From Lachnospiraceae bacterium (lineage in GTDB: Bacteria; Bacillota; Clostridia; Lachnospirales; Lachnospiraceae): a stretch of 64,000 nt of DNA. The stretch covers positions 1 to 64,000 of the forward strand of contig JAGBHK010000042.1 of the NCBI GenBank assembly GCA_017935565.1, in the 5' to 3' direction. The position numbers and the translations under genes are program-made. The number at the start of each line of letters is the position of its first letter. Within the stretch, counting starts at the first letter, position 1. Below the pieces are notes generated by a model that saw only the letters and a list, made by a program, of their open reading frames with translations, had not been told where the DNA came from and searched no databases. This document shows, in pieces, positions 40,198 through 50,737 of the stretch.

Positions 40198-41270
40198 CAG
40201 CAACTCCTAAATTTAACTATAAATGTGCTACCTTCCCCCATAATACTATCAACTTTTATTTCCCCCTGGACAATATCTATCACTCGCTTAACCAAGGCCA
40301 AACCAAGCCCATTACCTTGAGTAGCGTGAGATGTATCACCTTGATAAAATTTCTCAAAAATGTGTGCTCCGACATCAGCTGACATCCCACAACCAGTGTC
40401 CTTAACTTTAACTATCGCATAACCATCAATGCTGTCTAATGTTACACTCACTTTTCCGCCTTCAGGCGTAAATTTGAATGCATTTGAAAATAAATTATTC
40501 CACACTAAAGACAATAATTCACTGTCAGTATTCACTTTCACATCTTCTGCAATTTCTGTTTCTATTTCAATATTTTTCTTTTCCCAAACTGTTTCATATG
40601 CTAACAGACATTCACATAACTGTTCACCCAAATTATATTCCTCTGTTTTAGGGTATATTTGTTGTTTTTCAAGACGATTAAGTTTTAATATATTCATCAT
40701 CATATCTGTTAAGCGACGTGTTCCTTCTGTAACGCCTTTTGCATATTCCATTCTTTTTGCATCATCCAAATCTGGCGCCTGAAGAAGTACACCGTAATTT
40801 TGTATGACAGCGAGGGGCGTTTTCATCTCATGGGACACATTAGCAATAAAATCTGTTCTAAGGGTTTCTACTCCTGACAATTCTTCTGCCATCGCATTAA
40901 AATAGCCTATAATTTCATTAAAATTCTCATCGGCCGCAAAGTTGCTTGTCTGTTCTATTCTTACGCTAAAATCTCCTTCAACAACCTTTTTAGCCGCTGA
41001 CGCTATCTTTTCCGTTATTTTTTCAGTTGTAAACTTTCTTCGTACTGCATCAATAATCGTAAATATTACGCTTAAAAATATTACATTTCCGAAGGTTAGT
41101 TTTGCTGACAATGCAATGTTTTCTTCAGTAAATTCAACATCCAATGATTCTGATAAAACTGTAATAAACAATAACATGGAACAAGTTACTAAAAAAGCAA
41201 CTAGCATAAAAAACAAAACATAGTTATATAAAATCCTATAAATTTTGTGATGCTTGTTTACTTCTTTCAT
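40197..41270 (-). CDS. Sensor histidine kinase
   Basis: A 357-residue kinase. Two membrane helices (about 13-35 and 55-75) are followed by a HAMP-like linker (IASAAKKVVEGDFSVRIEQT), the phospho-acceptor helix FIANVSHEMKTPLAVI and the ATPase domain: N box LVWNNLFSNAFKFTPEGG, G1 VKVKDTGCGMS, F box IFEKFYQGD, G2 GNGLGLALVKRVID. Nearly no external loop is present, so it may sense inside the membrane or through a partner. Overlaps the response regulator by 4 bases. Confidence 0.9.
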   Translation of the reverse strand: MKEVNKHHKIYRILYNYVLFFMLVAFLVTCSMLLFITVLSESLDVEFTEENIALSAKLTFGNVIFLSVIFTIIDAVRRKFTTEKITEKIASAAKKVVEGDFSVRIEQTSNFAADENFNEIIGYFNAMAEELSGVETLRTDFIANVSHEMKTPLAVIQNYGVLLQAPDLDDAKRMEYAKGVTEGTRRLTDMMMNILKLNRLEKQQIYPKTEEYNLGEQLCECLLAYETVWEKKNIEIETEIAEDVKVNTDSELLSLVWNNLFSNAFKFTPEGGKVSVTLDSIDGYAIVKVKDTGCGMSADVGAHIFEKFYQGDTSHATQGNGLGLALVKRVIDIVQGEIKVDSIMGEGSTFIVKFRSC

Positions 41271-41938
41271 TTTAACACCACCTTATATCCAAGACCATGA
41301 ACTGTAACTATTTCAAACGAATCACAATCAGACAATTTTTGACGAAGTTTTGTCATATACACATCTACCGCTCTAGGCGCTGTTTCTGTATCTGCATCCC
41401 AAAATTCGTCCATAAGTTGGGTTCTTGTAAACGTTTTCTTTGGATACGACAATAATTTATATAAAATACTAAATTCACGATTGGTAAGCAATATTTCTTC
41501 ATCGTCATAATAAGCTGTATGCTCATCCGCATCCATAACAAATTTTCCAATTTCAAGTTTTTTGCTCGCTGCTATTTTGGCTCTTCTAAGTAATGCGCCT
41601 ATTCTCAAGAACATTTCTTCAAGGTCAATAGGTTTTACCATATAATCATCTACACCAATACGGAATCCTCTCTGTTTAGAGACAATATCATCTCTGGCAG
41701 TCATAAACATAATCGGTATATCTTCATTTAGTTCTCTAACATTTTCTGCAAACTCAAAACCATCAACTCCTGGCATCATAATATCTGATATAATTAAATC
41801 AAATATCTTTTCTCCAAGTTCATCATATGCATCTGTAGCATTTAAACATCCAATAGCCTCATAACCTGCATGATTCAAAAATGAACATACTGTTTTATTT
41901 AATTCTTTATCATCTTCAACAACCAATATTTTAAACAT
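41267..41938 (-). CDS. OmpR-family response regulator
   Basis: A 223-residue regulator. Receiver domain: MFKILVVEDDKELNK (acidic pair), phosphorylated Asp in DLIISDIMMPGVDGFE, Thr in IMFMTARDDI and Lys in GVDDYMVKPIDLEE. DNA-binding winged helix: EILLTNREFSILYKLLSYPKK, FTRTQLMDEFWDAD and RAVDVYMTKLRQKL. Partner of the kinase that follows. The start at 41938 fits better than one four codons earlier. Confidence 0.93.
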   Translation of the reverse strand: MFKILVVEDDKELNKTVCSFLNHAGYEAIGCLNATDAYDELGEKIFDLIISDIMMPGVDGFEFAENVRELNEDIPIMFMTARDDIVSKQRGFRIGVDDYMVKPIDLEEMFLRIGALLRRAKIAASKKLEIGKFVMDADEHTAYYDDEEILLTNREFSILYKLLSYPKKTFTRTQLMDEFWDADTETAPRAVDVYMTKLRQKLSDCDSFEIVTVHGLGYKVVLK

Positions 41939-42008
41939 ATCTCTCTCCATATATTTGCTGAATTTACAGTTACAAATTAAATATTATCAAACAAATGTTA
42001 AAGTTTTG

Positions 42009-43016
42009 TTAATATTTTAATGTTGCTTTTCCATTTTTATATTTGAATTCGGCATTCATTCCATTTATCATCGTCCAAGAAGGTTCCTTGTGTCCTATAT
42101 CTGCACCAAATACAATTGGCACATTTAGTTCTTCTAACGCCGTCATAACCGCCTGCTCATATGAAATATCTGAAAATGCTTTATAAAAACATGGGCGGCC
42201 AAAAATAAATCCCTTAGCATTTTTAAACCATCCTAATTCTTTTAGTTTCCATAGATTAATGATGATTCGCTCACCTACAGCGTCAAAACTTTCAATAAAC
42301 CACAATATTCCGTCTTCTTTATATGTTTCAGCGTACCCGGAAACATTCTCATACTTTGTTCCCGCCATATCTACAAGAACATCCAAGCAACCGCCAAGCA
42401 GTCTACCACTCATTATAATTTCTTCTTCATTTCTTGCAGGCTTTAACTCAACATTGGTGGTAAAATTGAATCCTTCTAATCCTGTAATCTTGTCAAAGAA
42501 GCCGTCTTCAAACATATCAAAACTATTTTGAACAACATTTTTTCCCGCAACTAAATCAATATTATTTTTTACACTATCATGCCATTCATCCATACCGTAA
42601 TTTCCAAAATTATATCCGTAGATAGTAGCAATATCACACAAAGTCGTAATCGCTAATAAAAGACTAGTGTTATCAGAATATCCCTGCACCCATTTTGGAT
42701 TCTTCTTAATCTTTTTAAAATCCAAATACGGAAGCATTTCTGCCAGATAATCTCCCCCCTTTGCCGAAACAATATAATCTATCGTATCGTCCTTAATAAG
42801 AGACATAAACTCTTTTGCTCTTACACACTTATCAGAACTTCTTCCATATCCGTCATCACAAAAAACATTGTCCGTAAAAATCACATTATACGACAATTCT
42901 TTTAATTTATTTTTAGCATTTTCAAATCTTATCTTGTCAGTAGGTTTGTACGCACCACCAGATGGTGCTGTAACACCTATGCAACTATCACTTTGTATAT
43001 ATTTTGGAATAATCAT
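42009..43016 (-). CDS. LD-carboxypeptidase / MccF-like peptidase (S66)
   Basis: A 335-residue S66 peptidase. The N-terminal domain has IGVTAPSGGAYKPTDKIRF and IVSAKGGDYLAEMLPYL. The nucleophile elbow is WVQGYSDNTSLLLAI (Ser), the Glu is in ILWFIESFDAVGERI and the His in VFGADIGHKEPSWTM. The family trims tetrapeptides in peptidoglycan recycling or inactivates microcin C. Which applies is unclear. It overlaps the PAP2 gene by 4 bases. Confidence 0.88.
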   Translation of the reverse strand: MIIPKYIQSDSCIGVTAPSGGAYKPTDKIRFENAKNKLKELSYNVIFTDNVFCDDGYGRSSDKCVRAKEFMSLIKDDTIDYIVSAKGGDYLAEMLPYLDFKKIKKNPKWVQGYSDNTSLLLAITTLCDIATIYGYNFGNYGMDEWHDSVKNNIDLVAGKNVVQNSFDMFEDGFFDKITGLEGFNFTTNVELKPARNEEEIIMSGRLLGGCLDVLVDMAGTKYENVSGYAETYKEDGILWFIESFDAVGERIIINLWKLKELGWFKNAKGFIFGRPCFYKAFSDISYEQAVMTALEELNVPIVFGADIGHKEPSWTMINGMNAEFKYKNGKATLKY

Positions 43017-43540
43017 ACATTCTCTTTTCCTTTCATTTTATCTGAAATAAGTTTTACTACAATCACTGATAAAACCGCAGAAACAATACCTACAATCACA
43101 CCACCTAGAACATCGGTTGGATAATGTACACATACATAAATTCTTGATATTGAAATAAGTATTGCTACTACGAGAGCAATAATTCCTTCTCTTTTATGGT
43201 AATACAACAAACTTAACGCTGCAGCTATAGATGCCGATGTATGACCCGAAGGGAAAGAAAAATCATGCGCTTGTGTAAGATTATGCAATGTAGGGTCCGC
43301 GTCAAATGGTCTCTGCCTTGCAACCAAATTTTTAAGTACAATATTAGTAAATAGTAACGAAAATAATAGTGCTACAGTCATACCTGCACCTGACTTTCTG
43401 TACTTTTTAAAGCACAACAAAAACAATGCTAAGGCAATCCAAATCAATCCAGCATCCCCGAGATGAGTGATAAACAACACAATCTTGTCAAAAAATGTTC
43501 CATGCAAATCTGCAAAAAAATGTAAAATATCTAATTCCAT
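43013..43540 (-). CDS. PAP2-family membrane phosphatase (undecaprenyl pyrophosphate phosphatase-like)
   Basis: A 175-residue membrane phosphatase with five helices. The three phosphatase motifs are KNLVARQRPF (K-x6-RP), FSFPSGHTSAS (PSGH) and SRIYVCVHYPTDVLGG (SRxxxxxHxxxD). This matches BcrC-type enzymes that recycle undecaprenyl diphosphate. The ATG at 43540 is preceded by GGAG. It is translationally coupled to the LD-carboxypeptidase, giving a small cell-envelope pair. Confidence 0.88.
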   Translation of the reverse strand: MELDILHFFADLHGTFFDKIVLFITHLGDAGLIWIALALFLLCFKKYRKSGAGMTVALLFSLLFTNIVLKNLVARQRPFDADPTLHNLTQAHDFSFPSGHTSASIAAALSLLYYHKREGIIALVVAILISISRIYVCVHYPTDVLGGVIVGIVSAVLSVIVVKLISDKMKGKENV

Positions 43541-43567
43541 AATAAACTCCATTCTTTAATAACTCTA

Positions 43568-46500
43568 TTATACAACAATTACTTCATTGAATTTTGTAGA
43601 ATATATGAGTTTTTCTTTAACGTTCTTTCCTGTAACCTTCTTAATCGCCTCACCATAGCAATCAAGTTGGGCTTTATATCTTCCCACCAATTCTTCAATT
43701 GTCGATACATTATCTGTCTTATAATCAACAATAACAACCTCGCCATCCTCATAAAAGAAAGCGTCTATGATACCTTGAACAACTACAATTTCATCACTAT
43801 CATAGCTTTCATCCACTTCTCTAGCTTTCATTCCCATAACAAATGGACGTTCTCTAAATAACTCTTTTCTTTTATACGCCTCTTGCATTCTAAGTCCCAA
43901 TCCGACTTTCATGAAATCTGCGAAAATTTTCGGAACAACTAATTCTAATTCCTTGTCATTCATAGTTCCCTTATTTCTTATTTTTTCTTTCATTTTTTCA
44001 ATATCTGACACTTCAAAAGTTTTAGCATCATAGTCAAATAATTCAAAGAATCTGTGAACCGCACTACCTCTTAAAGCACCTCCGTTTACATCCTCTTTTT
44101 TGTCATCTTCATTTCGCATAAAAATCGGAATGTACTCTTCTACATCTTCTGATAAATGCATCTTATTTTCTTCAAATTCTCCAATTTCCATTTTAGCATG
44201 TTTTATATCAGAAACACTGTGTTTTGCACGAATTCTTGTGTCACCATCATATTTATATACATAGAGAAATCTACTATTTAATTTTTCTCTTATATCATCT
44301 GAATAAACTTTAGATGCATCCCAATTTATTAACTCTTCTTTTGTTATATTCTGACTAACCACTTCTTTAACCACATCATATGCAATGTCTTCCATACCCA
44401 AAAGAGTTATTTTGAATCCACCTTCATAATTATATATAACATTATCTTCTCTTGGTTCTTTTAATAAAAGTCTATTTATTCCATCAAAAGAATTATGTCT
44501 AATAAGCGCCATTATCATTAAATCTATAATGCATTTTGCTTCAAATATCAAATCTCTTGGCACTGTAGGTGAATTACTATAAGAAAATTCTTGGTACCTT
44601 TTTATTGTTGATGATACATCACCACTTCCAATTAAAATCAGTTTTTCTTTAGCTCTTGTAAGAGCAACATATAAAATTCGTAACTCTTCAGCAATATCTT
44701 CCTCTTTAATTTTATTGCTAATCATTCTTCTCATAAAAGTTGTGTACTTGATTCGTTTACGCGTATCAACTCTATCAACTCCAATACCTAATCTACTATG
44801 AATAAGTACTTTTGCCAACACATCACTCTCATTATATTTTTTTCCAATTGTAGCCACAAATACAATAGGATATTCCAAGCCTTTACTCTTATGAATAGTC
44901 ATAAGTTTTACTGTATTTTCTTCATTAGAAAGAGTTGTATCGTCTTTTTCTTCTGCATTATAACTTTTAACCTTATCAATATATCTAATAAAATTAAACA
45001 ATCCAGTATATGAACCTTTTGCATATTCTTCTGCTCTTTGAATGAATATGTCAATATTAAATAATCTTTGTTCGCCATTATCCATAGCGCTAATAAAATC
45101 AATAAAATTCGTTTCATCAATAACATTTTTTATTAATCTATAAATAGGCATATATGTTGCATAATGACGATACTTTTGAAGAAACTTAAGCACCGTATCT
45201 CTTTTTGCATCCATTTCTCCTTCATATTCAACAAAGCAATCATAAAAGCTCTTTTTAGCTTTAGTCCCTTTAATCATTGCAAGTTCTGTTTCATTAAACG
45301 AAAATATATTTTTAAGTACCGAAACTAAAGGGATGTCCTGTCTTGGATTATCTATAACTTTAAGCATATCCATAATTACTCTAATTTCAAAGGCATCAAG
45401 CATACTCTCTTTTATAGATGACGTAACAGGTATTCCTTTTGCTAGCAAGGTTTCATAAAATGTTCCCATTACACCCTTGGTTCTAAACAATACCACGATA
45501 TCTTTGTATGTTGCTGGTCGCATATCATCCAATTCTTTATCATAAACTAGTAATGCTTTGTCGCCTTCAGTCATCTCTTTAATTTTATTGGCTACAACTA
45601 TTGCTTCTGCCTGTATGTTTGTTACATCATCTTCGTCTTCAGCAACTTCACCTGCAAGTTGTAAATTTCCAGTGTTTCCAATTCTATCTTTAGATTTATC
45701 TATAAGAATCAATTCGCATTCTTGATTTTGCTCAACATTTTTATACTTTGCACCCAAATATAACTTGCTGTCATCATCGTATTCAATTCCACCAAGTTCT
45801 TTTGTCATAATCTGACTGCAAATCAAATTAACAGAATTAATAATCTCATTTCTGCTTCTAAAATTCATAGATAAAATAATTTTTATAACATCACTATCAT
45901 TGCTAGTCGGATAATTTCTATATTTTTCAAGGAATAACTCTGGTTTTGCTTGTCTAAACTTGTAAATACTTTGTTTTACATCGCCTACCATAAATATGTT
46001 ATTCTTACCAGTATGACATTTAGAGACAGCATTAAGCAATACTTCCTGAACATGATTGCTATCCTGGTACTCGTCAATCATTACCTCCACATATTCTTCC
46101 GAAATCTCTTTTGCAATTTGAGTTGGATAGTAAATTCCATCCTTTTCTTCTGTTAAAATGGACAACACCAAATGAGCTACATCTGGAAAATCTAATATAT
46201 TTCTTTCCATTTTTAGCTCCCATAATTTTTCACCATATTCTATTGTCAAATCTATTAACGCATTAACGATTTTCTTGCATTCTCTAAAATTTTGCAACAT
46301 TGCCGTCAAGGACATCTTACAATAGCCGTCTTTAAGCCCATCTATTAAATTCTTAATAGTTTTCCTCTTTCCTGATACAAACTTTTTTTCATTGTCATCT
46401 ACATTTTTTACAGGCTTAAATCTAACTGGAGAATAATTTTTAACCATCTCAAATTTCACTTCTAAATCGCTAGTATTTAAAATTGATTCCATCTGTTCTA

Positions 46501-49500
46501 TATCGTTCAAAAACGCCTCTTTATACGGCATTAATCCATTTTCTTCTGTACATAATTCGATTGCATTTTTTGCATTTTTTATAGCTTCATTTACATCACT
46601 GTCAATATCATCACTTATGTATCTTGCTACATCTCCCTTTTTCCATGAATCTATATCTTCAAAATCATAATTCAATCCACTATTTTTCATCCATGCATTA
46701 GGATTTGGATAACTAGACGCATATTTATGTAGTTTAAAGATAAGTTTTTCAATTTCTCCATCTCCTACCTTTGCGCTATATGTATCAACGAATTCCATAA
46801 AATGGGCATCACCACTCTCATACTTGGCATTCAACACCTCTTCGATGGCATCAGCCTCCATAAGAACAATTTCACTTTTTTCAGCCATTCTATATGCCGG
46901 GTCTATATCGACATTTGCAATATTTTCTCTAAGAATATGCTGACAAAAACTATCAATCGTTGTTATTTTCGCACTATGAATATAGGTGCATTGCTTTTGT
47001 AAATGTTCCCTTATCGCATCATCGGTAGCTTCGTTCAAGGCTTTCTCTAAAGCTTTTAAAATTCGCTCTCTCATTTCACCTGCTGCAGCCTTTGTAAATG
47101 TAACCACCAATAATTTATCCACGTCAACTGGATTATTAACATCTGTTATTAGTTTTATAATTCGTTCAACCAAAACTGCAGTTTTTCCTGAACCTGCAGC
47201 TGCTGATACTAAAACATTTTTATTTCTAACTTTTATAACTGCTTCTTGTTGCTTAGTCCATTCCATATTTTTCTCCATCTTTATCATATTTTTAAGTTTT
47301 CTGTAATTATTTCCAAATTCCTGTTTGCTAAATGAACATATTGTATTGTAACTACAATATGAGCAAGACGATGCATTTTGTCCCTTGTTATAAGGATTTA
47401 TATCAATAACACCATCATATATTTCTTTCGTAAATGTTTTAGCCTTATCATTTACATATTCAATTACTTTTTCGATATTTGCACTAGACAATCCCATCGA
47501 AGCAATTTTCACTTTATCCTCAACGTCTACATCTGATTTTGAAGCCTTCACTATATCAGAACTACTATTTCTAACAAGATTTGGAATTTCTTTGTCTATA
47601 TTAAGTAAAACTTTTGAAGCGCTATTATATATTCCCGTCATTTGAAAATGCTTTAAAGTCGCCTTTGATATATTATCTTCCTCTAACAAACTTTCTTCAT
47701 ATGCAATTACTGGGTCTTTTATATTAAAATAGAATAATCCCGCAGGAGTTACTGTTTTATCTGGATTTAGTCGTTTTTCATATTCCAATGCAGTTCCCAT
47801 ATAATAAACCAATTGCATTTGTAGACCATTAATTAAATCATTTGTATCAAATGCATCATTTCCTGACTTATAATCTATGATTTTTACATACAAGCAATCC
47901 CCTGATTCCATCAAGTCGATTCTATCAATTCGACCTTTTCCAGTGGAAACTTCAAATTGTTCAGGGTTAAATTCACCTCTTTTAATATGTTCACAAATAG
48001 CCCATGCTGATTTAGATGTTACTCTTCTAATTTTATCCAAAATATACTGATTCTTAGCTGATTCATTAAGGCTTTCCATTCCATAATAATTAATTGCCTC
48101 AGTTACACTTAAATCAACTAATTTTTCTCGTTCTTCATCACTCACATTTTCAAAATCAAAGTCACTTGACTTTATCTGTTCTGAAAAAACTTCTACTGCC
48201 TTGTGATATATATTTCCTATATCAAATTCTTTTATTTCATATACAGGTCGTTCCACAAGATTCAAACCATACATCAAGAAATGCATATACGCACATTTGG
48301 CATACTTTTCCAATCTTGTAATACTACCCTCTACATTGTTACCATAGATTGCTTTTGCCACTGCACTTTCCAATTTCACATCGAGATTTCTATAAAAAGC
48401 GCCTTCTAGAGCTCTGCTAATTTTTTTTGAATACTCTGGCTTCATAGAATAATATGAAAATAATTCTTTCCATACATTTCCCATCTCTTTATCTCTTAAA
48501 CCTTTAGTAATAATTTTGAACGCCGCCTCTCTTGAAACAACTTTTAGCACCCCAGCGTCATCATATATTTTTGACATACTTTCCACTTTTATTCCATCAA
48601 ACATTTTCAACAAAGTATTAATTAAATATGACGGTCTTTTTGCATTTCCATCCAAAGATGAATCAGAATACGTCAAAATTAATTTTTCGCTTGGTTTAGT
48701 AAGATTTAAATATAAGTAAAATTTCTGAATAAAACTATTTTCTTTAATTGTAGGTGACATCTCTACACTTATGTTTTTCAAAACATTTCTATCGCGTTGA
48801 GATAATACGCCCATATTACCACCTGCTTTTGGAATAATATCATCGTTAACACCAAGTACACATAATACTTTAATATTATTCATTCGCGTTCTCTCAATAT
48901 CACCAACTACCATTTGATCCAAAAGGACAGGAATAGTACCAACCTTTATCTCTTCGAATCCATCATCCAATATCTTTCTATATTCTTTTAAACTAATTAC
49001 TTCGTCACCAAATAAACCGACCATTTTATCAAAAAGTTCCATAATCAGCTTATAACTTTGCGTATATTCTTGTTTTTCACTATCTTCATCTGAAAAAATA
49101 TCAATATAGCCTTTCAACTTGTTATACAAGTCATTATCCTTGATGAACTTATAGATAGCCTTTGTTATATCAGAAACATTTTTGTCTTTGATATTCTCCT
49201 TAAACACTAAAATCGGCTCTATGAATCTTATCCTAATGCTCTCACATCGATTAAATTCTTCATCAGTCAATCCTCTATATTTCTTTCTAAAAGGCTCTTT
49301 ATACTGTTTTTGTCCCTTTATACCACATCCAATGACATAATTCTCGAATATATCAATATCTTCCCTTGATAAATCACTCATTCCTCTTTTCAAATATCTA
49401 AATACCGGTTCATACTTAAAATTCTCATCTACCATTTCGAGTAATGCCCTTATACACTCCACAAAATTGTTATTTAACAAACTTTTCTTATTATCAATGA

Positions 49501-50641
49501 AATATGGTATTTTATTTGCGCTTAAAGCTTCTTCAAGTGGTCTTTTATATAGTTCCATATCTCCTGTCACAATAGCAAAATCCCTGTATCTCAAATTTCC
49601 TTTTGATTCTGCAACCATATTGTGGATAAGGTCAGCAATCCCTGAAGCTTCATCTATAGGATTTACTGCATTATAAATAAACAAACTCTTTCCGTCTGCC
49701 TGCAATTTTTCACTATTTCTAAATAAATTCTTCTCCAAATGAGCTAACTCATTATTATCTCTCAATCTAATAACATTTTCATAATCGCATATTTTATCGA
49801 TATTTACGTCAATATCATTCTTCGCTGCCAACTTAACTAGTGTATTCACTGTATTTTTTGACAAATTAAACAATTCATGTTCTTTAACTATTGAAAAACC
49901 ATCTTTCTCACATTTTTCAGTTTCTTTCTTATCTAAAGTTACAGTTACAACTACCTTTTGAGCCATTTTAAGTAAATGTTCAATAACTCTGTATTGTATA
50001 GGGGTAAATCCTGTAAATCCATCTAATACAACAACACTATCTTTTACTAATTCAGATTCATCGATAACATTGCATAATTCATTTAATAATTCTTCTTTAG
50101 TAATATATTTTGCCTGCGGACTACTGATACTTTCTACATATTCTGCGAACTTATCATAAATAAGTTTGATATCATTCAACTTACTTTTAACAGTACTATT
50201 GGCTGGTATTTTTTCGCATATTTCTTCAATATCTTCCACATTTATGCCATACTGATACAACTCAGATATTGTAGATTTAATATTTTCTACAAATCCGAAT
50301 TTTTTCGCTTTTTCTCTAAAAATCGTAAGGTTATCCTTATTTTGCTCTACAACCCTTCTAAGTACAAGCATTTTACCTGTATCATCTAAAACTGATATTT
50401 TATTAACACCTAATTCACCAAACACTCTATATGCTAAACGTGAAAAACTAACGATGTCAATATTCATCGTGCCACCATTAGGATGCCTTTCAACAATATC
50501 TCGCTGTGTTTCCAATGTAAATTGATCTGGTACAATTAAATAATAATTAGTACTATGATTTTTTATAGAATCCTTTATTATTTTTTCATATACTTTATGT
50601 GTTTTTCCTGCTCCTGATCCACCCAATACTATTTCTAACAC
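43568..50641 (-). CDS. addBA: Fused AddB-AddA helicase-nuclease (2357 codons)
   Basis: One open frame holds two proteins. Residues 1 to about 1115 are AddB: Walker A GGSGAGKTHKVYEKI at 7-21, RecB-type nuclease DYKSG, and iron-sulfur cysteines Cys1093, Cys1096 and Cys1102. Residues 1126-2357 are AddA: MEWTKQQEAVIK, Walker A SAAAGSGKTAV (about 1146-1156), IDSFCQHIL, DEYQD, VGDVKQSIYKFR, NFRSR, TIHKSKGLEYP, LYVALTRAKEKL and nuclease DYKTD at 2306. The subunits are normally separate genes. Only about 11 codons link them, and none is a stop. An internal ATG at 47264-47266 has GGAG before it, so AddA could also be made alone. Start is GTG with AAGGAGG. Confidence 0.93.
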   Translation of the reverse strand: MLEIVLGGSGAGKTHKVYEKIIKDSIKNHSTNYYLIVPDQFTLETQRDIVERHPNGGTMNIDIVSFSRLAYRVFGELGVNKISVLDDTGKMLVLRRVVEQNKDNLTIFREKAKKFGFVENIKSTISELYQYGINVEDIEEICEKIPANSTVKSKLNDIKLIYDKFAEYVESISSPQAKYITKEELLNELCNVIDESELVKDSVVVLDGFTGFTPIQYRVIEHLLKMAQKVVVTVTLDKKETEKCEKDGFSIVKEHELFNLSKNTVNTLVKLAAKNDIDVNIDKICDYENVIRLRDNNELAHLEKNLFRNSEKLQADGKSLFIYNAVNPIDEASGIADLIHNMVAESKGNLRYRDFAIVTGDMELYKRPLEEALSANKIPYFIDNKKSLLNNNFVECIRALLEMVDENFKYEPVFRYLKRGMSDLSREDIDIFENYVIGCGIKGQKQYKEPFRKKYRGLTDEEFNRCESIRIRFIEPILVFKENIKDKNVSDITKAIYKFIKDNDLYNKLKGYIDIFSDEDSEKQEYTQSYKLIMELFDKMVGLFGDEVISLKEYRKILDDGFEEIKVGTIPVLLDQMVVGDIERTRMNNIKVLCVLGVNDDIIPKAGGNMGVLSQRDRNVLKNISVEMSPTIKENSFIQKFYLYLNLTKPSEKLILTYSDSSLDGNAKRPSYLINTLLKMFDGIKVESMSKIYDDAGVLKVVSREAAFKIITKGLRDKEMGNVWKELFSYYSMKPEYSKKISRALEGAFYRNLDVKLESAVAKAIYGNNVEGSITRLEKYAKCAYMHFLMYGLNLVERPVYEIKEFDIGNIYHKAVEVFSEQIKSSDFDFENVSDEEREKLVDLSVTEAINYYGMESLNESAKNQYILDKIRRVTSKSAWAICEHIKRGEFNPEQFEVSTGKGRIDRIDLMESGDCLYVKIIDYKSGNDAFDTNDLINGLQMQLVYYMGTALEYEKRLNPDKTVTPAGLFYFNIKDPVIAYEESLLEEDNISKATLKHFQMTGIYNSASKVLLNIDKEIPNLVRNSSSDIVKASKSDVDVEDKVKIASMGLSSANIEKVIEYVNDKAKTFTKEIYDGVIDINPYNKGQNASSCSYCSYNTICSFSKQEFGNNYRKLKNMIKMEKNMEWTKQQEAVIKVRNKNVLVSAAAGSGKTAVLVERIIKLITDVNNPVDVDKLLVVTFTKAAAGEMRERILKALEKALNEATDDAIREHLQKQCTYIHSAKITTIDSFCQHILRENIANVDIDPAYRMAEKSEIVLMEADAIEEVLNAKYESGDAHFMEFVDTYSAKVGDGEIEKLIFKLHKYASSYPNPNAWMKNSGLNYDFEDIDSWKKGDVARYISDDIDSDVNEAIKNAKNAIELCTEENGLMPYKEAFLNDIEQMESILNTSDLEVKFEMVKNYSPVRFKPVKNVDDNEKKFVSGKRKTIKNLIDGLKDGYCKMSLTAMLQNFRECKKIVNALIDLTIEYGEKLWELKMERNILDFPDVAHLVLSILTEEKDGIYYPTQIAKEISEEYVEVMIDEYQDSNHVQEVLLNAVSKCHTGKNNIFMVGDVKQSIYKFRQAKPELFLEKYRNYPTSNDSDVIKIILSMNFRSRNEIINSVNLICSQIMTKELGGIEYDDDSKLYLGAKYKNVEQNQECELILIDKSKDRIGNTGNLQLAGEVAEDEDDVTNIQAEAIVVANKIKEMTEGDKALLVYDKELDDMRPATYKDIVVLFRTKGVMGTFYETLLAKGIPVTSSIKESMLDAFEIRVIMDMLKVIDNPRQDIPLVSVLKNIFSFNETELAMIKGTKAKKSFYDCFVEYEGEMDAKRDTVLKFLQKYRHYATYMPIYRLIKNVIDETNFIDFISAMDNGEQRLFNIDIFIQRAEEYAKGSYTGLFNFIRYIDKVKSYNAEEKDDTTLSNEENTVKLMTIHKSKGLEYPIVFVATIGKKYNESDVLAKVLIHSRLGIGVDRVDTRKRIKYTTFMRRMISNKIKEEDIAEELRILYVALTRAKEKLILIGSGDVSSTIKRYQEFSYSNSPTVPRDLIFEAKCIIDLMIMALIRHNSFDGINRLLLKEPREDNVIYNYEGGFKITLLGMEDIAYDVVKEVVSQNITKEELINWDASKVYSDDIREKLNSRFLYVYKYDGDTRIRAKHSVSDIKHAKMEIGEFEENKMHLSEDVEEYIPIFMRNEDDKKEDVNGGALRGSAVHRFFELFDYDAKTFEVSDIEKMKEKIRNKGTMNDKELELVVPKIFADFMKVGLGLRMQEAYKRKELFRERPFVMGMKAREVDESYDSDEIVVVQGIIDAFFYEDGEVVIVDYKTDNVSTIEELVGRYKAQLDCYGEAIKKVTGKNVKEKLIYSTKFNEVIVV

Positions 50642-50704
50642 TGAAACAGCCTCCTTTTTCCAATGTTTTTATTTTTAGTCATATTACTATAATCACCTTA
50701 ATAT

Positions 50705-50710
50705 ATTATA
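50705..50710 (-). promoter_or_regulatory. Extended -10 promoter of addBA
   Basis: On the minus strand TATAAT (50710-50705) with TGT directly before it. No good -35 is seen. It lies about 65 bases from the GTG start. Confidence 0.45.
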
Positions 50711-50737
50711 ACATAATAATTATTCGGAGTAAAAAAT

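Noticed and set aside
43568..50641. Considered annotating two separate genes addB and addA
   Set aside because: There is no stop codon in frame between them. The internal ATG is mentioned as a possible second start instead.
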